A stretch of DNA of 64,000 nt from JBGTBD01 sp041749475 (GTDB lineage Bacteria > Pseudomonadota > Alphaproteobacteria > Rickettsiales > UBA998): NCBI GenBank assembly GCA_041749475.1, contig JBGTBD010000034.1, positions 1 through 64,000 on the forward strand, read 5' to 3'. A program made the position numbers and the translations under genes. The number at the start of each line of letters is the position of its first letter. Position 1 is the first letter of the stretch. The notes under the pieces are model-generated. The model was not told where the DNA came from. It saw only the letters and a program-made list of their open reading frames with translations, and searched no databases. Below, one piece after another: positions 1-8,166 of the stretch.

Positions 1-20
1 CCCTCCCCTCAAGGGAGGGG
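1..20 (+). repeat. Right end of the ~100-bp palindromic element, inside the hisN-like reading frame
   Basis: Bases 1-20 match the right terminal hairpin of the elements at 39829-39928 and 48018-48120 (arms CCCTCCC/GGGAGGG around CTCAA). Here it is translated as PSPQGRG. The rest of this copy lies before the window. Confidence 0.7.
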
Positions 21-456
21 TTTAGTTCCCATCCTCGGCATCATCGACCAGCCCATCAGCCGTGAGCGCTGGGTCGGCGACAATCACACCGCGACGCTGA
101 ACGGCGAGAAAATATCCGTAAGCAAAAAAACCTCCCTCGCCGACTGCATCCTCGCCACCACCTCCCCGGACTTATTTTCTAGGGAAGGCAAAACCTTCTT
201 CGACGACATGCGCAGCAAGGTAAAACAAACCATCTACGGCGGCGATGGCTATAACTACGCCCTCCTCGCCTCCGGCCAGATCGACCTCGTGATCGAAGAA
301 GGGCTGAAAATCCACGACGTGATGGCCCTCATCCCCATCATCATCGGCGCGGGCGGAAGCATTACGGATTGGGAAAGAAAACCCATCACCCATAATTTTG
401 GCATATCTATCAGCGTGATAGCTACCGGTTGTGTTCAGGCGGATGCGCTTCTCTGA
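1..456 (+). CDS. hisN: Inositol monophosphatase family protein, probably histidinol-phosphatase (5' end outside window)
   Basis: The frame is open from base 1 to the TGA at 454-456, giving the last about 151 residues. Family landmarks are visible: ILGIIDQP, RERWVG, the YGGDGYNYALL segment and EEGLKIHDVMALIPIIIGAGG-like C-terminal region whose HD corresponds to the metal-binding WD of the IMPase family. The YGGD and GLKIHD pattern favours the HisN subgroup, which dephosphorylates histidinol phosphate in histidine synthesis, over SuhB or CysQ. The first codons (1-27) read PSPQGRGLV and are the right end of a palindromic repeat that occurs elsewhere in the window, so the repeat appears to be inserted in frame in a turn just before the ILGIIDQP strand. 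The N-terminal metal site lies outside the window, so activity cannot be judged. Confidence 0.75.
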   Translation, partial: PSPQGRGLVPILGIIDQPISRERWVGDNHTATLNGEKISVSKKTSLADCILATTSPDLFSREGKTFFDDMRSKVKQTIYGGDGYNYALLASGQIDLVIEEGLKIHDVMALIPIIIGAGGSITDWERKPITHNFGISISVIATGCVQADALL

Positions 457-502
457 CCCTTCATTGTCATTGAACTTTCATCCAACAGCAGGAGTGGGAT
501 GA

Positions 503-517
503 TATATACCCCCAATG
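503..517 (+). promoter_or_regulatory. Candidate leaderless -10 element for the 515 gene
   Basis: TATATA at 503-508 is followed by six bases and then the ATG at 515, a distance that would place transcription start on the start codon. There is no Shine-Dalgarno sequence between them. No convincing -35 was found at 16-18 nt, so this is one of the weaker members of the set. Confidence 0.4.
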
Positions 518-1132
518 TCAGAGGAACACTCTCTCAGAATACTTGAAACGGCCACCCCACGCATTACGCCCCACCATTACGCGCACACGTGGCGGTATCG
601 CGTAACCAATTCGGTAAGAGCTCTTAGGAATGATCTCAGGGAGGTCGCTCCCAATCATTCATCAAACACCCAAGAGAATTTGACTCAACGCCTACACCAA
701 CTGGCCACTGAACTTTACTCTGAAATTCGTTTCAATCTTGATTACGAAGTTTCTAGTTTACACCAGAACCTCACGGGTAAGAAATCCGTTATCCACAGCG
801 TACGTAGGGAAATGGATAATTTCGCCACCGCCCTACTCGGCCAGCAATTATTGAAACGCGCCGAATCCGCCTTGGAGGCGATTCCGCACCGCGATGAAGA
901 GGCCATCGCGCGATTTCTGCCAAGCCTCCGACCATCTCTGGAGGAAACTATCGATACACAACGGCGCGTCCTGACAGACAAGATAGAATTCCTGTTAACA
1001 AAAAAGGGGGAAGACTCCCTATTTGCCTTCACCGAAGCCAAAGCCTTTGCGAATACTGTTGAAACCTGCATGGATAACAAATTTGCTCACATCCCTTTTG
1101 TGACTGTACGTTCCGGCGCACGTAGCGTATAA
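515..1132 (+). CDS. Hypothetical helical cytoplasmic protein
   Basis: Encodes 205 residues. I do not recognise a family. The product has no signal peptide or membrane segment and appears mostly helical, with charged heptad-like stretches around residues 55-110 (RLHQLATELYSEIRF) and 125-170. It is rich in Arg, Glu and Leu. The ATG at 515 is preceded by a -10-like TATATA rather than a ribosome binding site. It sits between the hisN-like gene (58 bp gap) and trmFO (9 bp gap), and may be co-transcribed with trmFO. Function unknown; coding status is supported by length, tight packing and codon use like its neighbours. Confidence 0.6.
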   Translation: MSEEHSLRILETATPRITPHHYAHTWRYRVTNSVRALRNDLREVAPNHSSNTQENLTQRLHQLATELYSEIRFNLDYEVSSLHQNLTGKKSVIHSVRREMDNFATALLGQQLLKRAESALEAIPHRDEEAIARFLPSLRPSLEETIDTQRRVLTDKIEFLLTKKGEDSLFAFTEAKAFANTVETCMDNKFAHIPFVTVRSGARSV

Positions 1133-1141
1133 CCTCTCCGC

Positions 1142-2482
1142 ATGAAACCCACCCTCCACATCATCGGCGCGGGGCTTGCGGGCTCTGAAGCCGCATGGCA
1201 GGCCGCAACTATGGGTGTTTCCGTCATCCTCCACGAAATGCGCCCCACGGTGAAGACCGACGCGCACCATACCGGCCATTGCGCCGAGCTGGTCTGCTCA
1301 AACTCCTTCCGCTCGGATGATTGCTATAATAACGCCGTCGGCCTACTGCATGAAGAAATGCGCCGCTGCGATTCGCTGATATTGCAGATGGGCGACCTCC
1401 ACAAAGTACCCGCCGGGGGCGCGCTGGCCGTCGATCGTGACGCTTTTGCCGAAGGCGTGACCGAGAAATTGCACGCACACCCCAATATCACCTTCTCCTC
1501 CGAAGAGATAACGGAAATCCCGACCGACGGTACATGGATCATCGCTACCGGGCCCTTGACCTCCCCCGCCCTTTCCGCCGCCATCCAACACCATACCGGA
1601 ACGGAATATCTTTCCTTCTTTGACGCTATCGCCCCCATCGTGGCGAAGGATTCGATCAACATGGAAAAAGCCTGGTTCCAGTCGCGTTACGACAAACCCG
1701 GCCCCGGCGGCACAGGTGCGGATTACATCAACTGCCCCATGTCCCAGGAACACTATTACGCCTTCATCGACGCGCTGATTGCGGGTGAGAAGACCGAGTT
1801 CAAGGAATGGGAAAAGAACACGCCTTATTTTGAGGGCTGCCTGCCCATCGAGGTGATGGCCGAGCGCGGGCGCGAGACGCTTTCCTTCGGCCCCATGAAA
1901 CCCGTCGGCCTCAAGAACCCGCATAGCGACGAACAGCCCTACGCCGTCGTCCAACTCCGTCAGGACAATAAACTGGGCACGCTCTATAATATCGTCGGTT
2001 TCCAAACGAAGCTGAAATACGGCGCACAAAGCACCGTCTTCCGTATGATTCCCGGGCTTGAGGAAGCGGAATTCGTCCGCCTCGGCGGCATCCACCGCAA
2101 CACCTTCATCAATAGCCCCGAACTGCTCGACCGTCAGCTTCGGCTGAAAACGGCTGCCCATATCCGCTTCGCCGGACAAATTACAGGGGTCGAAGGCTAT
2201 GTCGAATCCGCTGCTAGCGGCCTGATGGCCGGACGCTTCGCCGCGATGGAATTGCTGGGGAAAGAAGCGGCATTACCCGCCAACGAAACCGCCCTCGGTG
2301 GACTGCTCTACCACATCACGGGCGATGCCAACACCAAGACCTTCCAGCCGATGAACATCAATTTCGGCCTGCTCCCGCCTCTGGACATGCGTCTCAAAAA
2401 GAAAGACCGCCCCCGTGCCTATGCTGAGCGCGCCCTGAAAGCATTGGAAATCTGGCAGGAGCCGTTACGGCTGGCGAGTTAG
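1142..2482 (+). CDS. trmFO: Folate/FAD-dependent tRNA (uracil-54-C5) methyltransferase TrmFO
   Basis: The 446-residue product makes ribothymidine at position 54 of the tRNA T-loop, taking the methylene from 5,10-methylene-THF and reducing with FADH2. It begins with the dinucleotide-binding loop HIIGAGLAGSEAAWQ (GxGxxG), then the family signatures LHEMRP, CAELVCSNSFRSD with the catalytic-region cysteine, LLHEEMRRCDSLI, and KVPAGGALAVDRD. The C-terminal half has the second conserved block, LGGIHRNTFINSP and GQITGVEGYVESAASG. Length matches the family (about 440-470). The start gives the canonical N-terminus and lies 9 bp after the upstream gene. Identification is secure. Confidence 0.96.
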   Translation: MKPTLHIIGAGLAGSEAAWQAATMGVSVILHEMRPTVKTDAHHTGHCAELVCSNSFRSDDCYNNAVGLLHEEMRRCDSLILQMGDLHKVPAGGALAVDRDAFAEGVTEKLHAHPNITFSSEEITEIPTDGTWIIATGPLTSPALSAAIQHHTGTEYLSFFDAIAPIVAKDSINMEKAWFQSRYDKPGPGGTGADYINCPMSQEHYYAFIDALIAGEKTEFKEWEKNTPYFEGCLPIEVMAERGRETLSFGPMKPVGLKNPHSDEQPYAVVQLRQDNKLGTLYNIVGFQTKLKYGAQSTVFRMIPGLEEAEFVRLGGIHRNTFINSPELLDRQLRLKTAAHIRFAGQITGVEGYVESAASGLMAGRFAAMELLGKEAALPANETALGGLLYHITGDANTKTFQPMNINFGLLPPLDMRLKKKDRPRAYAERALKALEIWQEPLRLAS

Positions 2483-2493
2483 CCGGACAAAAA

Positions 2494-2637
2494 TCAAACA
2501 AGAATGATGACCGCCGAGGCAAACAGCATCGCGATGGATGCGACGATGCCCATACGGTAGAACAGGCGATCCAACTGGTGGGAAGCAAGTTCACGCGAGT
2601 GGCGTGAGGAGACGATATCACCGCTACGAGTCCGCAT
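2494..2637 (-). CDS. Small single-span membrane protein (47 aa)
   Basis: This short ORF reads from ATG at 2637 to TGA at 2494. A strong ribosome binding site, GGGAGG, lies about 7 nt before the ATG on the minus strand. Residues 1-25 are polar and basic (MRTRSGDIVSSRHSRELASH), then a hydrophobic stretch at about 29-47 (MGIVASIAMLFASAVIILV) runs to the C-terminus, suggesting a tail-anchored inner membrane peptide. It is convergent with trmFO, 11 bp away. No family recognised. The good RBS and sensible topology are the support. Confidence 0.6.
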   Translation of the reverse strand: MRTRSGDIVSSRHSRELASHQLDRLFYRMGIVASIAMLFASAVIILV

Positions 2638-2709
2638 ATGTTCCTCCCTGATAGATGAGGTAAAGTATCCTCGAGTAGTTTTAACGAGGTTCAGTGTCGT
2701 TCCATATCG

Positions 2710-3561
2710 TTAAAATTTTGTTAATGTGTAATGCCAACTCAAACCACCAAGGAGGGTCAGTTGCTTGCGAGATATTCTGTACGATAGTTCATTGAATTTA
2801 CATGATTTATGTAACAAGAGCTTCTTTTTGGCTAAATATACGTTCAATTGAATGAACGTGCTACTGGGATTTCCCTCTCCCGCCACAGTTGAAATATTAG
2901 GTATTTTGGCGAGTTGGCCTTCCGTCACTATGAGCAAATTCCGCATCTCTTCCTCGGCGATACGTGACGCTTCATCAGACGACCGCGCTTCCTGTAGCCG
3001 GATTAGGAATGCGGCTGGCACTAAGGCGGGGCGAGGCATCATCAATACACGCGCAATACGCTCACGCTCCTTGAGTAAGCCGAGCATCGTCCCCATCTCC
3101 GCGCCCCATGTCGCGACGTCATCAGACATCGTCTGCTTATCCAGCGCACATACTAATGAGAATAACGGGCCGTAAAAGGCTTGTGCGAATCGGGCCAGCC
3201 CATCCCAATCCTCCGGTGCATCCTCCGTGAACCATCCGCCCATCGCCTCGCACATCCCCACCCATGGGGCGGATTCAGCAGGTAACTCTGGCATCACATG
3301 CGCCAGCGCTTGCAGTGTGGGATGCGGCGGTGCGGGCTTCCCGGCCAGCACATCCAGCACGCTATCCCGCCACCAGACGCAGCGCAGCAGCGCCGTATCC
3401 GGTGTCGTCGTCGCATGCGGTATATGCGCAACTTCCGCATGGAACGCCAGCAACGCCCACCACACCTCGCGCTGCGCAGGCGGCAGGAACAGCGAGAGCG
3501 CATACCACTCCCGGTCATACGTGCGGGCCATCTGTTGGATATGGTCAGTTGAGAATGTCAT
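2710..3561 (-). CDS. Squalene/phytoene synthase-fold protein, NDUFAF6-like
   Basis: Encodes 283 residues from the ATG at 3561; an ATG at 3597 is possible but lacks an RBS, whereas GAGAGAAG precedes 3561. The N-terminus (TYDREWYALSLFLPP, then WWALLAFHAEVAHI) matches the first helices of the squalene/phytoene synthase superfamily, and FAQAFYGPLFSL and the GLLKERERI region match the second half. The DxxxD metal-binding motif of true prenyl synthases is not conserved: the first site reads HAEVAHIPH. This resembles the complex I assembly factor NDUFAF6 group found in mitochondria and alphaproteobacteria. A role in respiratory complex I assembly is inferred from that resemblance; a carotenoid or hopanoid enzyme is less likely. 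Confidence 0.65.
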   Translation of the reverse strand: MTFSTDHIQQMARTYDREWYALSLFLPPAQREVWWALLAFHAEVAHIPHATTTPDTALLRCVWWRDSVLDVLAGKPAPPHPTLQALAHVMPELPAESAPWVGMCEAMGGWFTEDAPEDWDGLARFAQAFYGPLFSLVCALDKQTMSDDVATWGAEMGTMLGLLKERERIARVLMMPRPALVPAAFLIRLQEARSSDEASRIAEEEMRNLLIVTEGQLAKIPNISTVAGEGNPSSTFIQLNVYLAKKKLLLHKSCKFNELSYRISRKQLTLLGGLSWHYTLTKF

Positions 3562-3592
3562 GATCTTCTCTCTACCGAAAACCACCAGGCAC

Positions 3593-3652
3593 GTCACCCT
3601 GAACTTGTTTCATGGTCTATGCCTAGACGCAAAATGGATGCTGAAACACGTT
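3593..3652. repeat. Degenerate copy of the 'CCCTGAACTTGTTTCA' inverted repeat
   Basis: The left arm, GTCACCCTGAACTTGTTTCA (3593-3612), is identical to the left arm of the perfect repeat at 51201-51258. The right arm (GATGCTGAAACACGTT, about 3637-3652) has lost its end. It lies just upstream of the NDUFAF6-like gene. Confidence 0.7.
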
Positions 3653-3715
3653 AAGCATGGCAATTCTTTAGGGATACGAGGGCACTAGCCCGAACAGGGG
3701 AAATAATAACGCTCC

Positions 3716-4483
3716 CTACGCCGCGTCCTTCGCGTTAATGGAGGTCAGGAACGCCTCTTCCAGATTCTCTTCCTGATATTTGGCTTTGAATTCCTTCGGC
3801 GTACCCAGAAACAGCATCTGCCCGTCATGGAGAATCCCGATACGGTCGCATATCTGGTCAATATCGGCGAGGATGTGCGAGCTGAAGAAGATGGTCTTCC
3901 CTTGCGCCCGCGCTTCCAGCATTTTCTTCTTCAGGAATATGCGCGCACGCGGGTCAAGCCCGCTCATCGGCTCGTCCAGCACCATCAGCGGCGCATCGAC
4001 CATGAACGCGCCAAGAAGCCCCAATTTCTGCCCCATCCCCTTGGAATAGGAACCGACGAGGTTGTTCAGCGCTTTGGGGTCGAGGTCGAGCAATTCCGCA
4101 CCCTTCATCGCCTCCTCCTCATTCAGCGTGTGGCGATAGAAGGAAAGCGACAAATCGAGATATTCCGTACCGCGCAGGTAGCGCGAGGGTGCGAATTTCT
4201 CCGGCAAATAGGAAAGCTTCTGGCGGGATTCCACCTTGCTGGACGGCACGCCGAAGAGCGATACCTCCCCTTCATCCGCATTCAGCAGGTCGAGGATAAT
4301 CTTGATCAGCGTCGTCTTGCCGATCCCGTTCAACCCGATCAACCCGAAAATTTCTGCCGGGTTCAGTTCCAGTGAGATATCGGTAAGGACTTTTTTGTTT
4401 CCGAAGGACTTGGAAACATGGCTCACCGAGAGCGGCGCAGAGGAGACAGCGGAGGAAATGACGGCGGGGGACTCTGTGGTCAT
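3716..4483 (-). CDS. ABC transporter ATP-binding protein
   Basis: Encodes 255 residues from the ATG at 4483; a longer reading from 4549 adds a poorly conserved 22-residue extension, and neither start has a clear RBS. The Walker A motif GLNGIGKTT, the signature YSKGMGQKLGL (degenerate LSGGQ, as in CcmA-type exporters), Walker B LMVLDEP and switch region SSHILADID are all present. The type resembles YxlF/NatA-like ATPases driving ABC-2 permeases. No permease lies next to it in the window, so its partner must be elsewhere. Substrate unknown. Confidence 0.85.
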   Translation of the reverse strand: MTTESPAVISSAVSSAPLSVSHVSKSFGNKKVLTDISLELNPAEIFGLIGLNGIGKTTLIKIILDLLNADEGEVSLFGVPSSKVESRQKLSYLPEKFAPSRYLRGTEYLDLSLSFYRHTLNEEEAMKGAELLDLDPKALNNLVGSYSKGMGQKLGLLGAFMVDAPLMVLDEPMSGLDPRARIFLKKKMLEARAQGKTIFFSSHILADIDQICDRIGILHDGQMLFLGTPKEFKAKYQEENLEEAFLTSINAKDAA

Positions 4484-4665
4484 AAGGCAATCTACCGATG
4501 GGTTTGAGGCATTATAACCAAAACACACCCCTTGGCAACTTCCCCTCATGGCAAAAAAACAACAGGATGAATTATATCAGATAAAATCCGCATTTATCGG
4601 GCATTTTAAATAAATCCTAAGGGCGGCTTGGTACGGTTGTTGATATAATCTCCTACAGTAGCGTT

Positions 4666-6582
4666 ATGGCGGATTCAGACGATCCATTCTCAAGTTACGA
4701 CAAGAAACCCTCGCCCACTCCCCCGAGCGAGAAGGTCACGCCATTACCCAACGTCACTCAGGTCAATCCTGACCAGACCGAAGTAGGCTTCAGCGGTGCG
4801 ACCGCCAACGATAACCTCGTCGCCCCGAGCGATGAAAGCCTCTTCCCCACCGATATCGGCAAAGCTCCGCAGGTCGACGCCAACGCCCCCAAGAAACGTA
4901 TCGGGGAACGGCTGATTGAGGCCGGGTTGCTGAGTACTGACCAATTACAGGTCGCATTACAGGAACAAAAAGGCGGCGGCGGCAGGCTGATTGGTCAAAT
5001 CCTCGTCGATATGAGCTTCATCACCGAGTCCGCGCTCGCCGAGTTCCTCGCCGAGTCCGCCGGCACACGGAAGTTCGATCCCAAAGCGACGATGATCGAC
5101 CCGCAGGTCATCACGATGATCCCCAAAGACATCGCCCAGCGGAACAAGGTCATGCCCGTCTCGTATGACGCCGAAGCGGGCACAATCGAACTGGCGATGG
5201 CCGATATCTACAACGTCGTCGCGATCGACCAAGTACGCCGCCACCTCGCCAAAGGCGTCAATATCGTCCCCCTCTTCTCGACCGATTCCGAAATCCAGGA
5301 ACTGATCGAACAATATTATGGCTACGAAATCGCCATCGACGGGATTCTGCGCGAGATCGAGACCGGCATCCGCGAGAAAGACATCGCCTCCATCATGAAC
5401 GGCGCGAGCGAAGGCTACGTCAACCCGACCGTCCGCCTCGTCAACGCACTTCTCATCGACGCCATCAAGGTCGGCGCGTCCGATATGCACTTCGAGCCGG
5501 AGGGTACGTTCCTGCGTCTGCGCTTCCGTATCGACGGGATGATGACGCAGATTCGCTCCTTCCACCGGGATTACTGGCCCTCCATCGCCGTCCGTCTGAA
5601 AATCATGTCGGGGATGAACATCGCGGAAACTCGGATGCCGCAGGATGGACGTATCAGCTTTACCGCGATGGGCCGCGAGGTTGATTTCCGGGTTGCGACC
5701 CAGCCGACCGTCCACGGTGAAAACATCGTGCTTCGTTTGCTCGATAAAACCAAATCACTCGTGCCGCTGGAACAACTCGGCTTCAGCGATCATAACATCC
5801 AACTCCTAAAGCGGATGCTCCGCCGCCCCGAGGGGATCATCATCGTGACCGGTCCTACGGGGTCTGGTAAATCGACGACCCTGTACTCCATCCTGTCGTA
5901 TATCAATACGATGGATAAAAACATCATGACCCTTGAAGACCCGGTCGAGTATCAATTGCCGCTCATCCGGCAGACCAGCATCAAGGAGGGAACGGTCGAC
6001 TTCCTCTCAGGGATCAAATCCCTGATGCGTCAAGATCCTGACATTATCTTCGTCGGGGAGGTCCGGGATGAAGAGACGGCGATGATGTCCATTCGCGCCG
6101 CGATGACCGGTCACCAGGTATTTACGACCCTCCACACCAACGACGCCCTCGGCGCGATTCCGCGTTTGAACGATATCGGCGTCCCTTCGCACTTGCTCGC
6201 GGGTAACCTCATTTGCTCCATGGCACAGCGCCTTGCACGGAAACTCTGCCCCCATTGCCGCGACGAATATGTTGCTTCGCCGGAAGAATGCCGCATCATG
6301 GGCGTCCCCGCCGATAACCCGCCGAAAATCTTCCGCCCCAAAGGCTGCGGTCGCTGCGGATATCGTGGCGTCAAAGGCCGTACCGCCATCATCGAAATCC
6401 TCCGCGTCGACCGCTCGATGGACGAACTCATTTCCGGGGGGGCCACCCGCGCCCAAATCCGCCAGCACGCCCTCGACCACGGCTTCGTCCCCATGGCGGA
6501 AGACGGCATCCAAAAAGTCCTTCAAGGCGATATCGATTTGAATGAATTGATCGACACGATCGACATGACCGACAGACTGTAG
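4666..6582 (+). CDS. gspE: GspE/PilB-type secretion or pilus assembly ATPase
   Basis: The 638-residue hexameric ATPase would power extension of a pseudopilus or pilus at the inner membrane. An acidic, Pro-rich N-terminus of about 75 residues precedes a GspE N-terminal domain (ERLIEAGLLSTDQLQVALQEQ). The catalytic domain has Walker A GPTGSGKSTT near residue 396, an Asp box (IMTLEDPVEYQ), Walker B (DPDIIFVGEVRD) and His box (MTGHQVFTTLHTND). A tetracysteine zinc site follows (C528-x2-C531 and C561-x2-C564), typical of the assembly rather than the retraction (PilT) subfamily. The gene opens a locus that includes gspF and gspL/M/C-like genes. A TATAAT at 4644-4649 is a plausible -10. Confidence 0.93.
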   Translation: MADSDDPFSSYDKKPSPTPPSEKVTPLPNVTQVNPDQTEVGFSGATANDNLVAPSDESLFPTDIGKAPQVDANAPKKRIGERLIEAGLLSTDQLQVALQEQKGGGGRLIGQILVDMSFITESALAEFLAESAGTRKFDPKATMIDPQVITMIPKDIAQRNKVMPVSYDAEAGTIELAMADIYNVVAIDQVRRHLAKGVNIVPLFSTDSEIQELIEQYYGYEIAIDGILREIETGIREKDIASIMNGASEGYVNPTVRLVNALLIDAIKVGASDMHFEPEGTFLRLRFRIDGMMTQIRSFHRDYWPSIAVRLKIMSGMNIAETRMPQDGRISFTAMGREVDFRVATQPTVHGENIVLRLLDKTKSLVPLEQLGFSDHNIQLLKRMLRRPEGIIIVTGPTGSGKSTTLYSILSYINTMDKNIMTLEDPVEYQLPLIRQTSIKEGTVDFLSGIKSLMRQDPDIIFVGEVRDEETAMMSIRAAMTGHQVFTTLHTNDALGAIPRLNDIGVPSHLLAGNLICSMAQRLARKLCPHCRDEYVASPEECRIMGVPADNPPKIFRPKGCGRCGYRGVKGRTAIIEILRVDRSMDELISGGATRAQIRQHALDHGFVPMAEDGIQKVLQGDIDLNELIDTIDMTDRL

Positions 6583-6586
6583 TGCA

Positions 6587-7729
6587 ATGCGATTTGGACT
6601 CGCCTTTATCATTCCACTACTGGTAACCCCTCACGCTTTTGCTGATGAATTACAGCACGCAGCGGCACTGTATTGCGATTCACGAAACGATAGCATGCTC
6701 ATCCGTTTTGGAACTGTCACGAACGATGCTCCCTTGTCTGAAATTGTCAGCCCGCCTTTGGGAGACGAGGACTTCAAACCGTTTGCCGACAGCTTGCTTG
6801 AAAGTGATACCTGCCAACTCAGAAACGGCCATACATTCTCCATCCAATTGCACCAAGGTCAACCATTCCCCTATGGCGCGGGCGGTGCTTCACCTGACCA
6901 GTTTTTTAGTCTTACGATGGACAATCGTAAGCTCTATTATCATCACATCTATTATCAGGGGCGTACTCAGGACCGCTACACCACAAGTGCACTGATGTAC
7001 AAAAACGGAAGGTTGTCCGAATGCGAACCTGCGTATCCTGATGATTGGAGCTTAGTCAATCAACAACCTCACATACCACCGAGCAGATGCCGCGATGTGT
7101 CCGCCAGAATAAGCGGGGATATGAAAAACTTTACACTGGAGGAAAAGCAGTTTTACGATAAAGATAAAGCAAGAAATAAACTAACCGCGAAGCTTTCTGA
7201 TTTTTGTAAAAATTATCATGCGGCTGAGATATATGATGAGGCGGCATTCAACAATGAGTCTGCAGCCAACATTATTATCAACACATACGGCTTGGTAATT
7301 TCTGCTCGCGAGATGGATTTCTTCAAAGACAGGAAAAAAGAATTACTTATTAGAGTAGGGTCATCCGCCGATGATTGCATTGGGTGCGGCAACCGCGCGT
7401 TCGACGGTAACTATTTTATTATTGCACCGTCTGATTCCCCTTATAAAAATGAGTTGCTGAACTTACTAAAATCCAAAGACTTCAACATGAACTTACCCAA
7501 AGCAACCGTCCAAAAGATTCAAAAATGGGGTGGGCATGTTCTCCCTGCACCCATCCAGATAGAAGGCGAAAAAGGGATGGTTGACCGTTACGCGCATACT
7601 AAAATCATGGAGATTCATGAAAAGCATTATGTGGATAGCACGTCCAATTTCATGGAGTCCGTCCCCTCACGCACCATGAGCCTTATTCGGCCTGATTTTT
7701 CCACGCAGCCGACCTGCCTATTCCCTTGA
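6587..7729 (+). CDS. Exported hypothetical protein
   Basis: Encodes 380 residues starting 4 bp after the gspE stop, so probably co-transcribed with it. The N-terminus is a signal peptide (MRFGLAFIIPLLVTPHAFA, cleavage before DEL). The mature part has several Cys, including a CIGCG motif near residue 262, and mixed alpha/beta character, but no family I recognise. Local codon use is more AT-rich than gspE, especially from about 7100 to 7500. Position suggests a periplasmic or secreted factor linked to the secretion locus, but this is inference from adjacency only. Confidence 0.65.
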   Translation: MRFGLAFIIPLLVTPHAFADELQHAAALYCDSRNDSMLIRFGTVTNDAPLSEIVSPPLGDEDFKPFADSLLESDTCQLRNGHTFSIQLHQGQPFPYGAGGASPDQFFSLTMDNRKLYYHHIYYQGRTQDRYTTSALMYKNGRLSECEPAYPDDWSLVNQQPHIPPSRCRDVSARISGDMKNFTLEEKQFYDKDKARNKLTAKLSDFCKNYHAAEIYDEAAFNNESAANIIINTYGLVISAREMDFFKDRKKELLIRVGSSADDCIGCGNRAFDGNYFIIAPSDSPYKNELLNLLKSKDFNMNLPKATVQKIQKWGGHVLPAPIQIEGEKGMVDRYAHTKIMEIHEKHYVDSTSNFMESVPSRTMSLIRPDFSTQPTCLFP

Positions 7730-7767
7730 CATGTGACATGCCCTAAGTCCGCTTACCGTGCGCGAAG

Positions 7768-8025
7768 CTACTCTTTTCCCGGTGATTCGTCATATCGATT
7801 CAGATTGCCCGGTTCTGTTGGGTGTTGGCCTATCCATCCCTGTGAGGGACTACCATCGGAATTGGGCACGACCTCACCGAACCCCTCGATATCCAAGATG
7901 ATTTCCTGCCCAGCATCACCTTGAAGCCTTGTATCTGTGTGTAATTCGTCCGCCAGCACAGGCGAGAACGATACCCATAAGGTACAGACTAAAAACAAGC
8001 ATAGAATCAAGACTTTCAAAGTCAC
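7768..8025 (-). CDS. Small exported hypothetical protein
   Basis: Encodes 85 residues if the GTG at 8025 is used (GAAAGG a few nt upstream); an ATG at 8088 would add 21 residues in front of the signal peptide and is less likely. Residues 1-26 (TLKVLILCLFLVCTLW core) form a signal peptide with a likely cleavage after VLA. The short mature part is acidic and Gly/Pro-rich (LDIEGFGEVVPNSDGSPSQG). It is divergent from the RTX gene. No family recognised. Confidence 0.5.
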   Translation of the reverse strand: MTLKVLILCLFLVCTLWVSFSPVLADELHTDTRLQGDAGQEIILDIEGFGEVVPNSDGSPSQGWIGQHPTEPGNLNRYDESPGKE

Positions 8026-8166
8026 CAGCCTTTCAAAGAACAAGGAGTATAACACACCATTTTCCAAATAAAAGTTAATTTCAAACAATAAATGTAAATA
8101 ATTTTATATAATTTTACTTAAAACTATACTATACGTTACTTACAACATTCAAAACAGGAGCACACC

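Noticed and set aside
1343..2179. 278-codon minus ORF antisense to trmFO
   Set aside because: Fully within trmFO and lacking any recognisable motif.
2394..2621. 75-codon minus ORF overlapping the end of trmFO
   Set aside because: It overlaps trmFO and is in another frame from the better-supported 47-residue gene with an RBS at 2494-2637.
4666..6582. PilT-type retraction ATPase
   Set aside because: The N-terminal GspE domain and tetracysteine zinc site indicate the assembly (GspE/PilB) class.
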